From Dyadobacter sp. CY343 (GTDB lineage: Bacteria; Bacteroidota; Bacteroidia; Cytophagales; Spirosomataceae): a stretch of DNA of 64,000 nt. Positions 34,983 through 43,388 of the stretch are shown here, piece by piece; positions within the stretch are counted from its first letter, which is position 1; each line of letters starts with the position of its first letter. Position numbers and translations under genes: made by a program. The stretch is from assembly GCF_021390335.1 (NCBI RefSeq), contig NZ_JAJUXK010000004.1, forward strand, positions 124,001 through 188,000, read 5' to 3'. Below the pieces are notes generated by a model. It made no database searches, was not told where the DNA came from, and saw nothing but the letters and a program-made list of their open reading frames with translations.

Positions 34983-35387
34983 TCATTTAGGTATCAGTCG
35001 AAAATCATATTTGGTTTTGTTCCCAATGGAGGCGCTGCAACAATTTCGGGTAGCTATCTCATTTTTTTTAACATTAACATCTTTGTAATTCATGTCGTAC
35101 TTCGGGTTGTCGAACGAACCAAATGGTACAAGCACGTTTACTGAGCCGTATTTCCTTGGAACCTCTACTACCAATTCATAGCTACCATCCTTCCCAGAGT
35201 ATACTTCTTTCAATGTCTCGTACATAAAACCCTTAACTCCGTCAATCGAAACCAAAATACTATCAACCGGCTCGCCATTCTGATCGGTGATGGTTCCGTA
35301 AACTACGGTGGTGCGGTCTGTGAAGACTCCGCAGCCTGATAAGCTGACTAAATTGATCAAGAATAGAATTCTATTGAAACGGGTCAT
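34983..35387 (-). CDS. Lipoprotein paralogue C
   Basis: 134 residues from the ATG at 35387 (MTRFNRILFLINLVSLSGCG; lipobox LSGC, Cys19). The frame is open further upstream, but that part lacks signal-peptide character. The rest aligns with paralogues A and B (VVYGTITDQNGEPVDSILV, GKDGSYELVVEVPRKY, NCCSASIGNKTKYDFRLIPK). It is the most diverged in the signal peptide and so probably the oldest copy. It is first in the row and overlaps the start region of B. Confidence 0.8.
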   Translation of the reverse strand: MTRFNRILFLINLVSLSGCGVFTDRTTVVYGTITDQNGEPVDSILVSIDGVKGFMYETLKEVYSGKDGSYELVVEVPRKYGSVNVLVPFGSFDNPKYDMNYKDVNVKKNEIATRNCCSASIGNKTKYDFRLIPK

Positions 35388-35530
35388 AGTAAGAGCTTTG
35401 AATGAAAATTTAAATCCGCTATTAACTTCTTTAAATAACCCAGTTAATTCTGACTCGCGCCTCAAATAGTTTCCCAATGGAGCGATCTGGTAATCCATCG
35501 GCTATACCTCCAAAAAAATTTCACAAAAAA

Positions 35531-35561
35531 GAGTATTACCCGAATCATTCTGCATCCTTAT
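35531..35561 (+). promoter_or_regulatory. Bipartite ECF-type promoter before fecR-susCD
   Basis: GAGTATT (35531-35537), 12-nt spacer, CTGCATCCTTAT (35550-35561), 30 bp before the fecR ATG. The blocks and spacing are identical to those at 22951-22981, although the spacer sequence differs, which points to selection on the two blocks. Confidence 0.72.
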
Positions 35562-35591
35562 AGAAATTAGCCAAATTTTCATTTGCCGCTT

Positions 35592-36695
35592 ATGCATAAT
35601 TACCAAAATTATCTTCCGGAGGAACTTGCCGCGGATATGTCGTTCAGGAAGTGGGTTTTGTTCCATGATGCCGGCGCGACAGCTGCGTGGGCCAGGTGGC
35701 TTGAAGAAAATCCCGACAAGACGGAGCTGGTAGAAAAAGCAATAGCGCTGCTGGCTGCGACAGAAGCCACTTTTAACCAGATTTCAGACGAAGAAGTAGC
35801 CAATGAAATTTACCGCCTTTCACACGCGATCGGTGAAAAAGAAGCCCGAAAAACGACGGTTTGGCTGAAATTCCGTCCTAACTGGTACCACTTGGCTGCG
35901 TCCGTGATCGCATTGCTTTTTGTGGGCTGGTGGATTAACAAGCAGAGTATCAACAGGCAGCAATCGGATCAGTACAAGGTGATTCTGAGCAAAATAGAAG
36001 AGCCGCTGGTGGAGCAATACAACTCGACCGACAAGGCGAAGCTGATCACGCTGGGAGACGGCAGTACGGTTTTGCTGCAACCCGACAGCCGCATTACCTA
36101 CCCCGGAAAGTTTGAAGGAAAGAAAAGAGAAGTGTTCCTGGTCGGCGAGGCGTTTTTTGAAGTGGCTAAAAATCCGAACAAACCCTTCTATGTATACGCA
36201 CACACGCTGGCGACGAAAGTGTTGGGTACCAGCTTCAAGGTAAGGGCATTTGAAGATGACAAAGAAGTGAAGGTAGTTGTGAAAACGGGTAAGGTTTCTG
36301 TGTTCCCGATGACGAAAGAGGCGCTGGCAAGTCAGCATGCGGATGAGAAGCTGGCGGGAATGATACTGACGCCTAACCAGCAGATTGTCTTCGCAGCCAA
36401 AGAGTTACGACTGACCCGAAGCCTGGTACCTGATCCAAAGCTGCTTGAACTGCCTATACAGCGGCAATCGTTTGATTTTAAAGCAACTCCTGTCTCGGAA
36501 GTATTCGCAACACTGGAAAAGTCTTACGGAGTGAAGATCATTTTTGATGCGGAAGTAATGCAGAACTGCTACCTCACCGCCTCCCTTTCCGACGAGCCGC
36601 TATTTGAAAAAATGACCCTGATCTGCAAAACGCTCGGAGCTGAATACGAGCAGATGGATGCGAGCATTATCATCAGCAGCAAAGGCTGTTACTGA
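35592..36695 (+). CDS. FecR family anti-sigma factor
   Basis: 367 residues from the ATG at 35592. The cytoplasmic N-terminal part (about 1-98) binds the ECF sigma factor; one transmembrane helix (about 99-116, LAASVIALLFVGWW) follows; the periplasmic part holds the FecR domain (LGDGSTVLLQPDSRITYPGKFEGKKREVFLVGEAFFEVAKNP-type region, about 150-260) and a C-terminal DUF4974-like domain (SFDFKATPVSEVFATLEKSYGVKIIFD). It relays substrate binding by the SusC receptor to the sigma factor. It begins the operon fecR-susC-susD-rraA-like; susC starts 21 bp downstream. Confidence 0.93.
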   Translation: MHNYQNYLPEELAADMSFRKWVLFHDAGATAAWARWLEENPDKTELVEKAIALLAATEATFNQISDEEVANEIYRLSHAIGEKEARKTTVWLKFRPNWYHLAASVIALLFVGWWINKQSINRQQSDQYKVILSKIEEPLVEQYNSTDKAKLITLGDGSTVLLQPDSRITYPGKFEGKKREVFLVGEAFFEVAKNPNKPFYVYAHTLATKVLGTSFKVRAFEDDKEVKVVVKTGKVSVFPMTKEALASQHADEKLAGMILTPNQQIVFAAKELRLTRSLVPDPKLLELPIQRQSFDFKATPVSEVFATLEKSYGVKIIFDAEVMQNCYLTASLSDEPLFEKMTLICKTLGAEYEQMDASIIISSKGCY

Positions 36696-36716
36696 CCATT
36701 TTTAACAAACTCCTAT

Positions 36717-39700
36717 ATGCCAAAAACCGTACAATTTCATCATGCTTTACAGAAAATCATGCGCATTACGCTGTATCAAGCCCTACTTTCCATCGCAGTC
36801 GGCACGCTTGTGCACGCCAACGACGTGCGCGGACAACGAATACTGGAACAAAAAGTGACGCTGCGGCTATCCAACTCGGATATTGACAAGACATTGGAGA
36901 AGATCGAGCAGGTGGCGAAGGTGAAGTTCATGTACAATCCGCAGATCTTCAATGACCAGAAAAGCAACTTCAAATTTCAGCAGGAGGCACTTTCCGAAGT
37001 ACTAACCCAGATCCTGGCGCCTCACCACGTGGTGTACGAAGTGGTGCAGGACCGCATTATCCTGAAACGCGAGCAGGCTGCACAAGGCGAAACGTCTGCT
37101 GAAAGTAAAGTTTCACCAAAACGCAACTTGACCGGGAAAGTAACAGACGAGACCGGCGCTGGTCTGCCTGGTGTAAGTGTTTTGATAAAAGGCTCACAGC
37201 GAGGTACTTCCTCGGACGCTGAGGGAAATTTCACAATCGACATTCCTGACGCAGAACTCGCTTCTTCGGTGTTGATTTTTAGCTTTGTAGGTTATACTTC
37301 ACAGGAAGTGGCCGTCGGAAACCAGACTACTGTTAATGTGCAGCTGCAACCGGAAGCAAAAGCGCTTAATGAGGTGGTGGTCACCGCTTTGGGTATTGCA
37401 AAAGAGAAAAAGGCATTGGCTTACGCGGTTTCAGAAGTGAAAGGTTCGGAGTTCACCCAGGCGCGCGAAAACAATATCGGTAACGCATTGACAGGCAAGA
37501 TCGCCGGTGTGAATGCATCAGGTATGGCGACTGGACCGGGCGGATCGAGCCGCATTGTGATCCGCGGTAACGGTTCATTGAATGGAAATAACCAGCCTCT
37601 GTACGTGATCAACGGAATGCCTATGGATAATTCTACCCCGGGTGGAACTACTGCGGATGGAAATGGAATGAACGTCGACCGCGGTGACGGAATCGGTGGT
37701 ATTAACCCGGACGATATTGAGTCGATCAGCGTGCTGAAAGGTGGACCGGCGGCGGCACTTTACGGCGCACGTGCTTCCAACGGTGTGATTTTGATCACTA
37801 CCAAAAAAGGCCGCGCGCAGAAAGGGATCGGTGTGGAGATCAACAGTAATACCACATTTGAAACGCTTGCTGTTATTCCCGACTGGCAGTATGAATATGG
37901 GCAGGGTGTGGACGGTGTGAAGCCGACTACGGTGGAACAGGCTAAAAGCACGGGCCGCCTTTCGTACGGCGCAAAAATGGATGGCCAACCGACGATCCAG
38001 GTTGACGGGAAAATGCACCCCTATTCTCCCCAAAAAGACAACCTGAAAAATTTCTATAATACGGGCACCAATTACATCAACTCCGTGGCATTGACTGGCG
38101 GTACAGAAACGGTAAACTTTCGCTTAGGTTTGAATAATACGAAATCCAATAGTGTGGTGCCGAATTCTTCGTTTGTCCGCCGCATCGCGAATTTGAACCT
38201 GAATGCTTTTTTGGGCAAAAAACTGAGTGTCGAAACTGTTTTCCAATACAACCTGGAACAAGGTACCGACCGTCCCAAAGTAGGTTATGCAGATATGAAC
38301 CCGCATTGGGCTACTTACCTGGTTGCCAACACAGTAGATATCCGCAGCCTTTCGCCGGGATTTGATCCGGTGACCGGCAAAGAAATGGAGTGGAATCCGG
38401 TACCAGCTGCTCCAAACCCTTATTTTGTTATTAATAAATTCAAAAACGACGATACCAAACACCGCTTTTTAAGTCAGGGAAGCCTTCGTTATGATATTCT
38501 TGAAAATCTGTACGTAAAAGGAAGCGTGAGCCAGGACTTTTACAGCTTCACTTCTGAATATGTGCAGCCGACCAACAATGCATTCTTTCCGCGTGGAAGT
38601 TATGAAGGAAGAAAAACAAGTTCTTCTGAAACCAACGGAATGTTGACTGTTAACTACAACAAGGAGTGGGAAAATGTAAGCTTTTCGGCGATGGCCGGCG
38701 CGAATGCACAGCGCAGCATTTTTGACGAAACGATCATTTTAGGCAGCGAATTTACGATCCCTGAATTTTACAGCTATACCAATTTAGCTGCCATGACCAC
38801 CACGCCGAGGTACCTGAAAAGTGCGATCAACTCGCTTTTCGGATCGGTTGACTTTGGCTACAAGGGTTTAGCTTATTTAACTGTTTCCGGCCGGCAGGAC
38901 TGGTTTTCGGTTTTGAATCCAAAAAGCAATACGATTTTTTACCCGTCCATCGGTGGCTCGCTGATCCTTTCGGAAGCGATGGAGCTGCCTTCGGCGATCA
39001 GTTTTGCCAAGCTGCGCGGTTCGTGGGCACAGGTGGGCGGCGCAACAGTGAATGCCTATCAGATTTACCAATATTACAATATGCAGCAAGGCGGACATAA
39101 CGGTCGCCCGGTGCAGGGACTAGCTTCTTCGGAAGTACCGAATCCTGACTTAAAACCTTTGACCTCGACTACTTACGAAGGAGGTTTGGAAGCCAAATTC
39201 CTGAACAATCGCTTAGGTTTGGACATTACCTTATATAACCGAAAAACGACCGATGATATCGTTACGACCAACATTGCATTGTCGTCGGGCTACACTTCTG
39301 CATTGTTGAACGTGGGTGAGCTGAGCAATAAAGGGGTGGAGTTATTGATAACAGGAACGCCGGTCCAGAAAACGAACTTTGGCTGGGATGTGAGCTATAA
39401 TATGGCTTACAACAGAAGCAAGATCGAGCAGCTGGCAGAGGGGATCAATGCATTGGACATTGCTACCGGCGTAGGTGGTGGTGTGGTCCGCAATGCTGTA
39501 AACAGACCTTACGGAACGGTTTGGGGCTACCGGAAGAAAACTGATGCGGGTGGAAATGTGATATTCAACCCGGCCAGCGGCTATGCAGTACGCGGTGACC
39601 TGGAAGAGATCGGACAAGGCACGCCTCCTTTGACAATGGGTATTACCAACAATTTTCGCTACAAAAATTTCTCACTGAATGTATTGCTGGATGGTAAGTT

Positions 39701-40151
39701 CGGAAGCATTGTGTACTCCAACCTTTATCAGTATGCCTACCGTTTCGGTTTGCCGAAAGAAACGTTGCCGGGCCGCGATACAGGCGTAACTGTGGAAGGC
39801 GTGACACCGGAAGGCGCTCCTTTTAGCAAGACCTGGGAGAAAAAGGACGTGGATACTTACTACGACAACGACAAGAATTACACGGCGATGTTTATGTTCA
39901 ACAACGATTTCATCAAGCTTCGTCAGGTTGTGCTGAGTTACAATATCCCGGTTAACAAGCTGGCTTTCCTCAAACTGCAATCGGCTTCGGTATCATTCGT
40001 TGCGCGTAACCTTGCTATTCTTTTCAAGGATAAAAAGCAAAACTACTTCGATCCTGAATCGAGCTACACGAGTACTAATGCGCAGGGTCTGGAAGCATTT
40101 GGTGTGCCGAGAACCCGTAGTATGGGCGTAAACCTGATGGTGAAATTTTAA
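36717..40151 (+). CDS. SusC/RagA TonB-dependent receptor with STN domain
   Basis: 1144-residue outer-membrane receptor. After the signal sequence (MRITLYQALLSIAVG region, end near GQ) comes an STN/secretin-like signalling domain (about 45-115), a carboxypeptidase-D regulatory-like domain (about 135-215, NLTGKVTDETGAGLPGVSV), then the SusC plug (NEVVVTALGIAKEKKAL, IVIRGNGSLNGNNQPLYVINGMP, GVILITTKKGR) and the 22-strand barrel to a final aromatic Phe. The STN domain interacts with FecR, matching transcriptional feedback. It imports a substrate together with the SusD partner encoded 3 bp downstream. An internal ATG at 36759 is an alternative start. Confidence 0.95.
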   Translation: MPKTVQFHHALQKIMRITLYQALLSIAVGTLVHANDVRGQRILEQKVTLRLSNSDIDKTLEKIEQVAKVKFMYNPQIFNDQKSNFKFQQEALSEVLTQILAPHHVVYEVVQDRIILKREQAAQGETSAESKVSPKRNLTGKVTDETGAGLPGVSVLIKGSQRGTSSDAEGNFTIDIPDAELASSVLIFSFVGYTSQEVAVGNQTTVNVQLQPEAKALNEVVVTALGIAKEKKALAYAVSEVKGSEFTQARENNIGNALTGKIAGVNASGMATGPGGSSRIVIRGNGSLNGNNQPLYVINGMPMDNSTPGGTTADGNGMNVDRGDGIGGINPDDIESISVLKGGPAAALYGARASNGVILITTKKGRAQKGIGVEINSNTTFETLAVIPDWQYEYGQGVDGVKPTTVEQAKSTGRLSYGAKMDGQPTIQVDGKMHPYSPQKDNLKNFYNTGTNYINSVALTGGTETVNFRLGLNNTKSNSVVPNSSFVRRIANLNLNAFLGKKLSVETVFQYNLEQGTDRPKVGYADMNPHWATYLVANTVDIRSLSPGFDPVTGKEMEWNPVPAAPNPYFVINKFKNDDTKHRFLSQGSLRYDILENLYVKGSVSQDFYSFTSEYVQPTNNAFFPRGSYEGRKTSSSETNGMLTVNYNKEWENVSFSAMAGANAQRSIFDETIILGSEFTIPEFYSYTNLAAMTTTPRYLKSAINSLFGSVDFGYKGLAYLTVSGRQDWFSVLNPKSNTIFYPSIGGSLILSEAMELPSAISFAKLRGSWAQVGGATVNAYQIYQYYNMQQGGHNGRPVQGLASSEVPNPDLKPLTSTTYEGGLEAKFLNNRLGLDITLYNRKTTDDIVTTNIALSSGYTSALLNVGELSNKGVELLITGTPVQKTNFGWDVSYNMAYNRSKIEQLAEGINALDIATGVGGGVVRNAVNRPYGTVWGYRKKTDAGGNVIFNPASGYAVRGDLEEIGQGTPPLTMGITNNFRYKNFSLNVLLDGKFGSIVYSNLYQYAYRFGLPKETLPGRDTGVTVEGVTPEGAPFSKTWEKKDVDTYYDNDKNYTAMFMFNNDFIKLRQVVLSYNIPVNKLAFLKLQSASVSFVARNLAILFKDKKQNYFDPESSYTSTNAQGLEAFGVPRTRSMGVNLMVKF

Positions 40152-40154
40152 AAC

Positions 40155-41726
40155 ATGAACTGTACGATGAAAAGTCTATTTCAAAAATTCATATATGCGG
40201 CCCCACTGGCCCTGATGGTTTCCTCTTGCGATAATGGTTTCGAGGAAATGAACGTCGACCCGAACAAATACGCCCAGGTTGTTCCCGAATATCTATTTAC
40301 CAGAGCCCAGCTGGACGGTGTCGCGACCAACTTCACCGGCGCTGCTTACCTCACAATCGGACAATCAATGCAGCATTTCGCCACTTATAAAGAGGTACCT
40401 GCTGCGGGAGATAAGTACTTCAATTTTAACTACTCACAAGCGAGCTGGAATGCATATGCCGGTACTGCGCAAGGTGCAGGTGCAGTGATTACGATCAACC
40501 AGATCATCGATGCGGTGCAGGATGATCCTTTGGCTGTCAACAAGCTTTCGGCGGCCAGGATTTGGAGAGCCTACATTTTCCACCGCCTTACTGACCTTTA
40601 CGGTGATATCCCCTATTTCGAATCCGGCCGTGCTTTATCAGAAAAAAACTACGGCCCGAAATATGATACCCAGCAAGCGATTTATGCGGATATGCTGAAA
40701 GAGCTGGAAGAATCCATTGCCGCATTCGACGCTTCCCAGGCCAATTTTGCGAATGCCGACCTGATTTACGCGGGCAATATCACGCAATGGAAAAAATTCG
40801 CCTACTCGCTGATGCTGCGTCTCGGAATGCGTCTGACAGAAGTAGATAATGCATTGGCTAAAAGCTGGGTTGAAAAAGCGATTGCGGGTGGTGTGATACT
40901 TGAAGATGCGGACCGTGCGGTAATAGCTTATGTAGATGGTTCACAAACACTTAGCCGCAATTTTATCGCGAACGGTTTAATGGCAACCGACTATATTACC
41001 CCGGGCGGCGATAATGTGGAAGGCGGGAAATTGGCGAAAACGCTGATCGATCATTTGAAAACCACCAAAGATCCCCGCCTGAATGTGGTATCTGTTGTAT
41101 GGAAACCGGAAGGATCGACTTTTGTGGCTGACACTTCTACTGCGGCGCAAAAGGGTATGCCGAATGCTGCATTCAATAGTCGCCCTGCTGATTTCAATGA
41201 ATATTCGGAGCCCAATCCGGCCACGGTACTCAGGTATGCTTCGCCGCTGATCGTTTTCGGAAATGCTGAAACAAATCTTTTGCTGGCAGAAGCGGCGGTT
41301 CGTGGCTGGTATACCGGAAGTACGGCAGCAGTTGCGTATAATAATGCGGTGAGAGCGGGCCTGCGCCAGTGGTCACTGTTTGGTCCGGCCGGTACTATTT
41401 CAGAAGCAAAAATCAATGCATATCTGACCGCAAACCCTTACAGATCAACCGGTACCGTGGAGCAGCAGATCGAGCAAATATCGACGCAGAAGTGGGTCGC
41501 ATTGTTTTTGGAAGATGAATATGAGATCTTTTCCAACTGGCGCCGCACTGGCTATCCTAAGCTCACTCCTACCAATTATCCCGGAAATCTGACTGGCGGA
41601 AAAATCCCGACGCGTTTTGTAATTCCTGATTCGGAAGAGCAATACAACCGAGTCAATTTTATGGATGCGCGCGACCGGCAGGGCGGGACAAATACGCTTT
41701 CCAGTCTGGTTTGGTGGGATAAGTAA
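40155..41726 (+). CDS. SusD/RagB-like substrate-binding lipoprotein
   Basis: 523-residue SusD-like outer-membrane lipoprotein that captures ligand for the SusC transporter. Signal peptide ends VSSC (lipid Cys25); an ATG at 40167 (MKSLFQKF) is an equally good start. The family TPR-like regions and the conserved C-terminal RVNFMDARDRQGG region are visible; sequence resembles the SusD-like branch often found with peptide or non-glycan receptors, so a glycan is not assured. It belongs to the fecR operon; 51 bp separate it from the RraA-like gene. Confidence 0.93.
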   Translation: MNCTMKSLFQKFIYAAPLALMVSSCDNGFEEMNVDPNKYAQVVPEYLFTRAQLDGVATNFTGAAYLTIGQSMQHFATYKEVPAAGDKYFNFNYSQASWNAYAGTAQGAGAVITINQIIDAVQDDPLAVNKLSAARIWRAYIFHRLTDLYGDIPYFESGRALSEKNYGPKYDTQQAIYADMLKELEESIAAFDASQANFANADLIYAGNITQWKKFAYSLMLRLGMRLTEVDNALAKSWVEKAIAGGVILEDADRAVIAYVDGSQTLSRNFIANGLMATDYITPGGDNVEGGKLAKTLIDHLKTTKDPRLNVVSVVWKPEGSTFVADTSTAAQKGMPNAAFNSRPADFNEYSEPNPATVLRYASPLIVFGNAETNLLLAEAAVRGWYTGSTAAVAYNNAVRAGLRQWSLFGPAGTISEAKINAYLTANPYRSTGTVEQQIEQISTQKWVALFLEDEYEIFSNWRRTGYPKLTPTNYPGNLTGGKIPTRFVIPDSEEQYNRVNFMDARDRQGGTNTLSSLVWWDK

Positions 41727-41777
41727 GTTTATACCTATTTTTATCCACCCAAAAACCTGATCAACCATTTTCCGTTT

Positions 41778-42710
41778 ATGAAATTCAGATTCCTGAGCTT
41801 AACCGCAATCGCTCTTTCTGCGCTCACTTTTACAAATGCCGCCCAGGCGCAAACGATCTCCAAGGACGAACTTATCTTCCTCACCTCCGAATGGAAAGGC
41901 GAAAGGTTTCCCGACGGTCGCCCGAAAGTGCCGGATGATCTGATCAGGCGGGTGAAAGAAATCGCAATTGAAGAAGCTTGGGTGGTTTTGCAAAATGAAG
42001 GATATAATTGCCAGTTCGACGGCAACTGGAAAATGATCCACCAGGATGTACCCATTGCGGGCCGCGCACTTACGGCGCAGTTTATGCCGTCGCGGCCCGA
42101 TGTGGAGAAAAGCATTAAAGAACGCGGCGCGAAAAACGGGCGTATCGGCAACACCAATTCCTGGCCGATCGACCAGCTTTCAAAGGGTGATGTGTATGTC
42201 GCAGATGGTTTTGGCAAGATCGCACAGGGCACTTTGATCGGCGACAATCTGGGTAATTCTATTTTTGCCAAATCGGGCAACGGCGTCATTTTCGACGCTT
42301 CTTCGCGGGATCTGGAAGGACTTTCCAAGATTGAAGGATTCAATGCATTTGTAAGAGACTGGGATCCCTCCTACCTGAAAGACGTTTTTCTTTCTGGCCT
42401 GAATACCCCGATCCGTATTGGTCGCGCGATCGTACTGCCCGGTGATTTGGTATTGGCGAAGCGTGAAGGCGTTATTTTCATCCCCGCACATTTGGCCGAA
42501 AAAGTAATCGTCACCGCCGAGTTCATCGCATTGCGCGATAAGTTTGGTATTAAAATGCTAAAAGAAGGCAAATACACACCCGGCCAGATCGACAGTCAGT
42601 GGTCTGACACTTTGAAGAATGACTTCATCAAATGGCTCGACAAAAACCCGGGTGAAATTCCGATGAAACGGTCCGAGCTGGATGAATATATGAAAAAGAG
42701 GACTTGGTAG
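41778..42710 (+). CDS. RraA/HMG aldolase-like protein, exported
   Basis: 310-residue RraA-like protein, family of 4-hydroxy-4-methyl-2-oxoglutarate and 4-hydroxy-2-oxoacid aldolases and of the RNase E regulator RraA. A signal peptide (residues 1-25, ending AAQAQ) and N-terminal/C-terminal extensions make it longer than the ~160-230 residues of ordinary RraA. Core motifs are GDVYVADGFGKIAQGTLIGDNL (metal/loop), GVIFDASSRDLEG and the GDLVLAKREGVIFIPAHLAEKV. As the last gene of the fecR-susCD operon it probably acts on the imported compound outside the cytoplasm, as a retro-aldolase; activity is unproven. Confidence 0.82.
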   Translation: MKFRFLSLTAIALSALTFTNAAQAQTISKDELIFLTSEWKGERFPDGRPKVPDDLIRRVKEIAIEEAWVVLQNEGYNCQFDGNWKMIHQDVPIAGRALTAQFMPSRPDVEKSIKERGAKNGRIGNTNSWPIDQLSKGDVYVADGFGKIAQGTLIGDNLGNSIFAKSGNGVIFDASSRDLEGLSKIEGFNAFVRDWDPSYLKDVFLSGLNTPIRIGRAIVLPGDLVLAKREGVIFIPAHLAEKVIVTAEFIALRDKFGIKMLKEGKYTPGQIDSQWSDTLKNDFIKWLDKNPGEIPMKRSELDEYMKKRTW

Positions 42711-42729
42711 GTTTAACAAATTAGCCGAA

Positions 42730-43233
42730 TCAGTCCTCCTCAATCAGCAGCTGCATAAATACAACGTCGAGCCACTGGTCGAATTTGAAGGCTATCTCTT
42801 TGAGGTAGCCTTTTTCTACAAAACCATATTTCTTGTGGAATTCGATGCTTCCACGGTTTGCTGCGTCAATTACGCCGATCATTGTGTGGACGCCGGATTC
42901 TTTGGCGCGCTGGATCAAACTTCCCAGTAGCTTCCCTCCAACCCCCATTCCGCGCGACTTGTCGTCGAGATAAATGGAATGCTCCACACTGAATTTGTAA
43001 CCGATTTTCGGCCGGAATGTATTGTAAGATCCGTAGCCGATCACCTTACCTTCCATTTCTGCCACGACAACGGGCATTCCGTCGTTGAACATTTTCTCAA
43101 ACCAGGCCCGTTGCTCGTCCATCGTCCTCGGTTCATAATCGTAAATGGCCGTAGTGTTTAAGATCGCGTGATTGATAATGTCCAGTAAAACGGGTAAATC
43201 CTTCGGGGCAGCACTTCTGATAATAAGATCCAT
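42730..43233 (-). CDS. GNAT N-acetyltransferase (phosphinothricin-type)
   Basis: 167-residue acetyltransferase from the ATG at 43233 (MDLIIRSAAPKDLPVLLDIIN). It matches the Pat/YncA-type GNAT group: YDYEPRTMDEQRAWFE, GYGSYNTFRPKIGYKFSVEHSIYL, the acetyl-CoA loop SRGMGVGGKLLGSL, and HTMIGVIDAANRGSIEFHKKYGF. It transfers acetyl to an amino group of a small molecule. Convergent with the RraA-like gene, 19 bp apart; no functional link. Confidence 0.88.
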   Translation of the reverse strand: MDLIIRSAAPKDLPVLLDIINHAILNTTAIYDYEPRTMDEQRAWFEKMFNDGMPVVVAEMEGKVIGYGSYNTFRPKIGYKFSVEHSIYLDDKSRGMGVGGKLLGSLIQRAKESGVHTMIGVIDAANRGSIEFHKKYGFVEKGYLKEIAFKFDQWLDVVFMQLLIEED

Positions 43234-43388
43234 CAAATAATACAGGTCGTTGTCAGGTTAATTGAATGCGTTAAAATAACGCTTTATTTATAAAAAATTA
43301 ACCCGCTCCCGGTGATCGAAATCGGAACATTACCTGTTTTCTGGTGAAAAGGTCTAAAATTGCCTGACGAGCAAACAATAATATCAAT

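Noticed and set aside
43240-43388. Possible riboswitch before the MoeB-like gene
   Set aside because: No conserved TPP or molybdenum-cofactor core could be recognised in the 155-bp gap.
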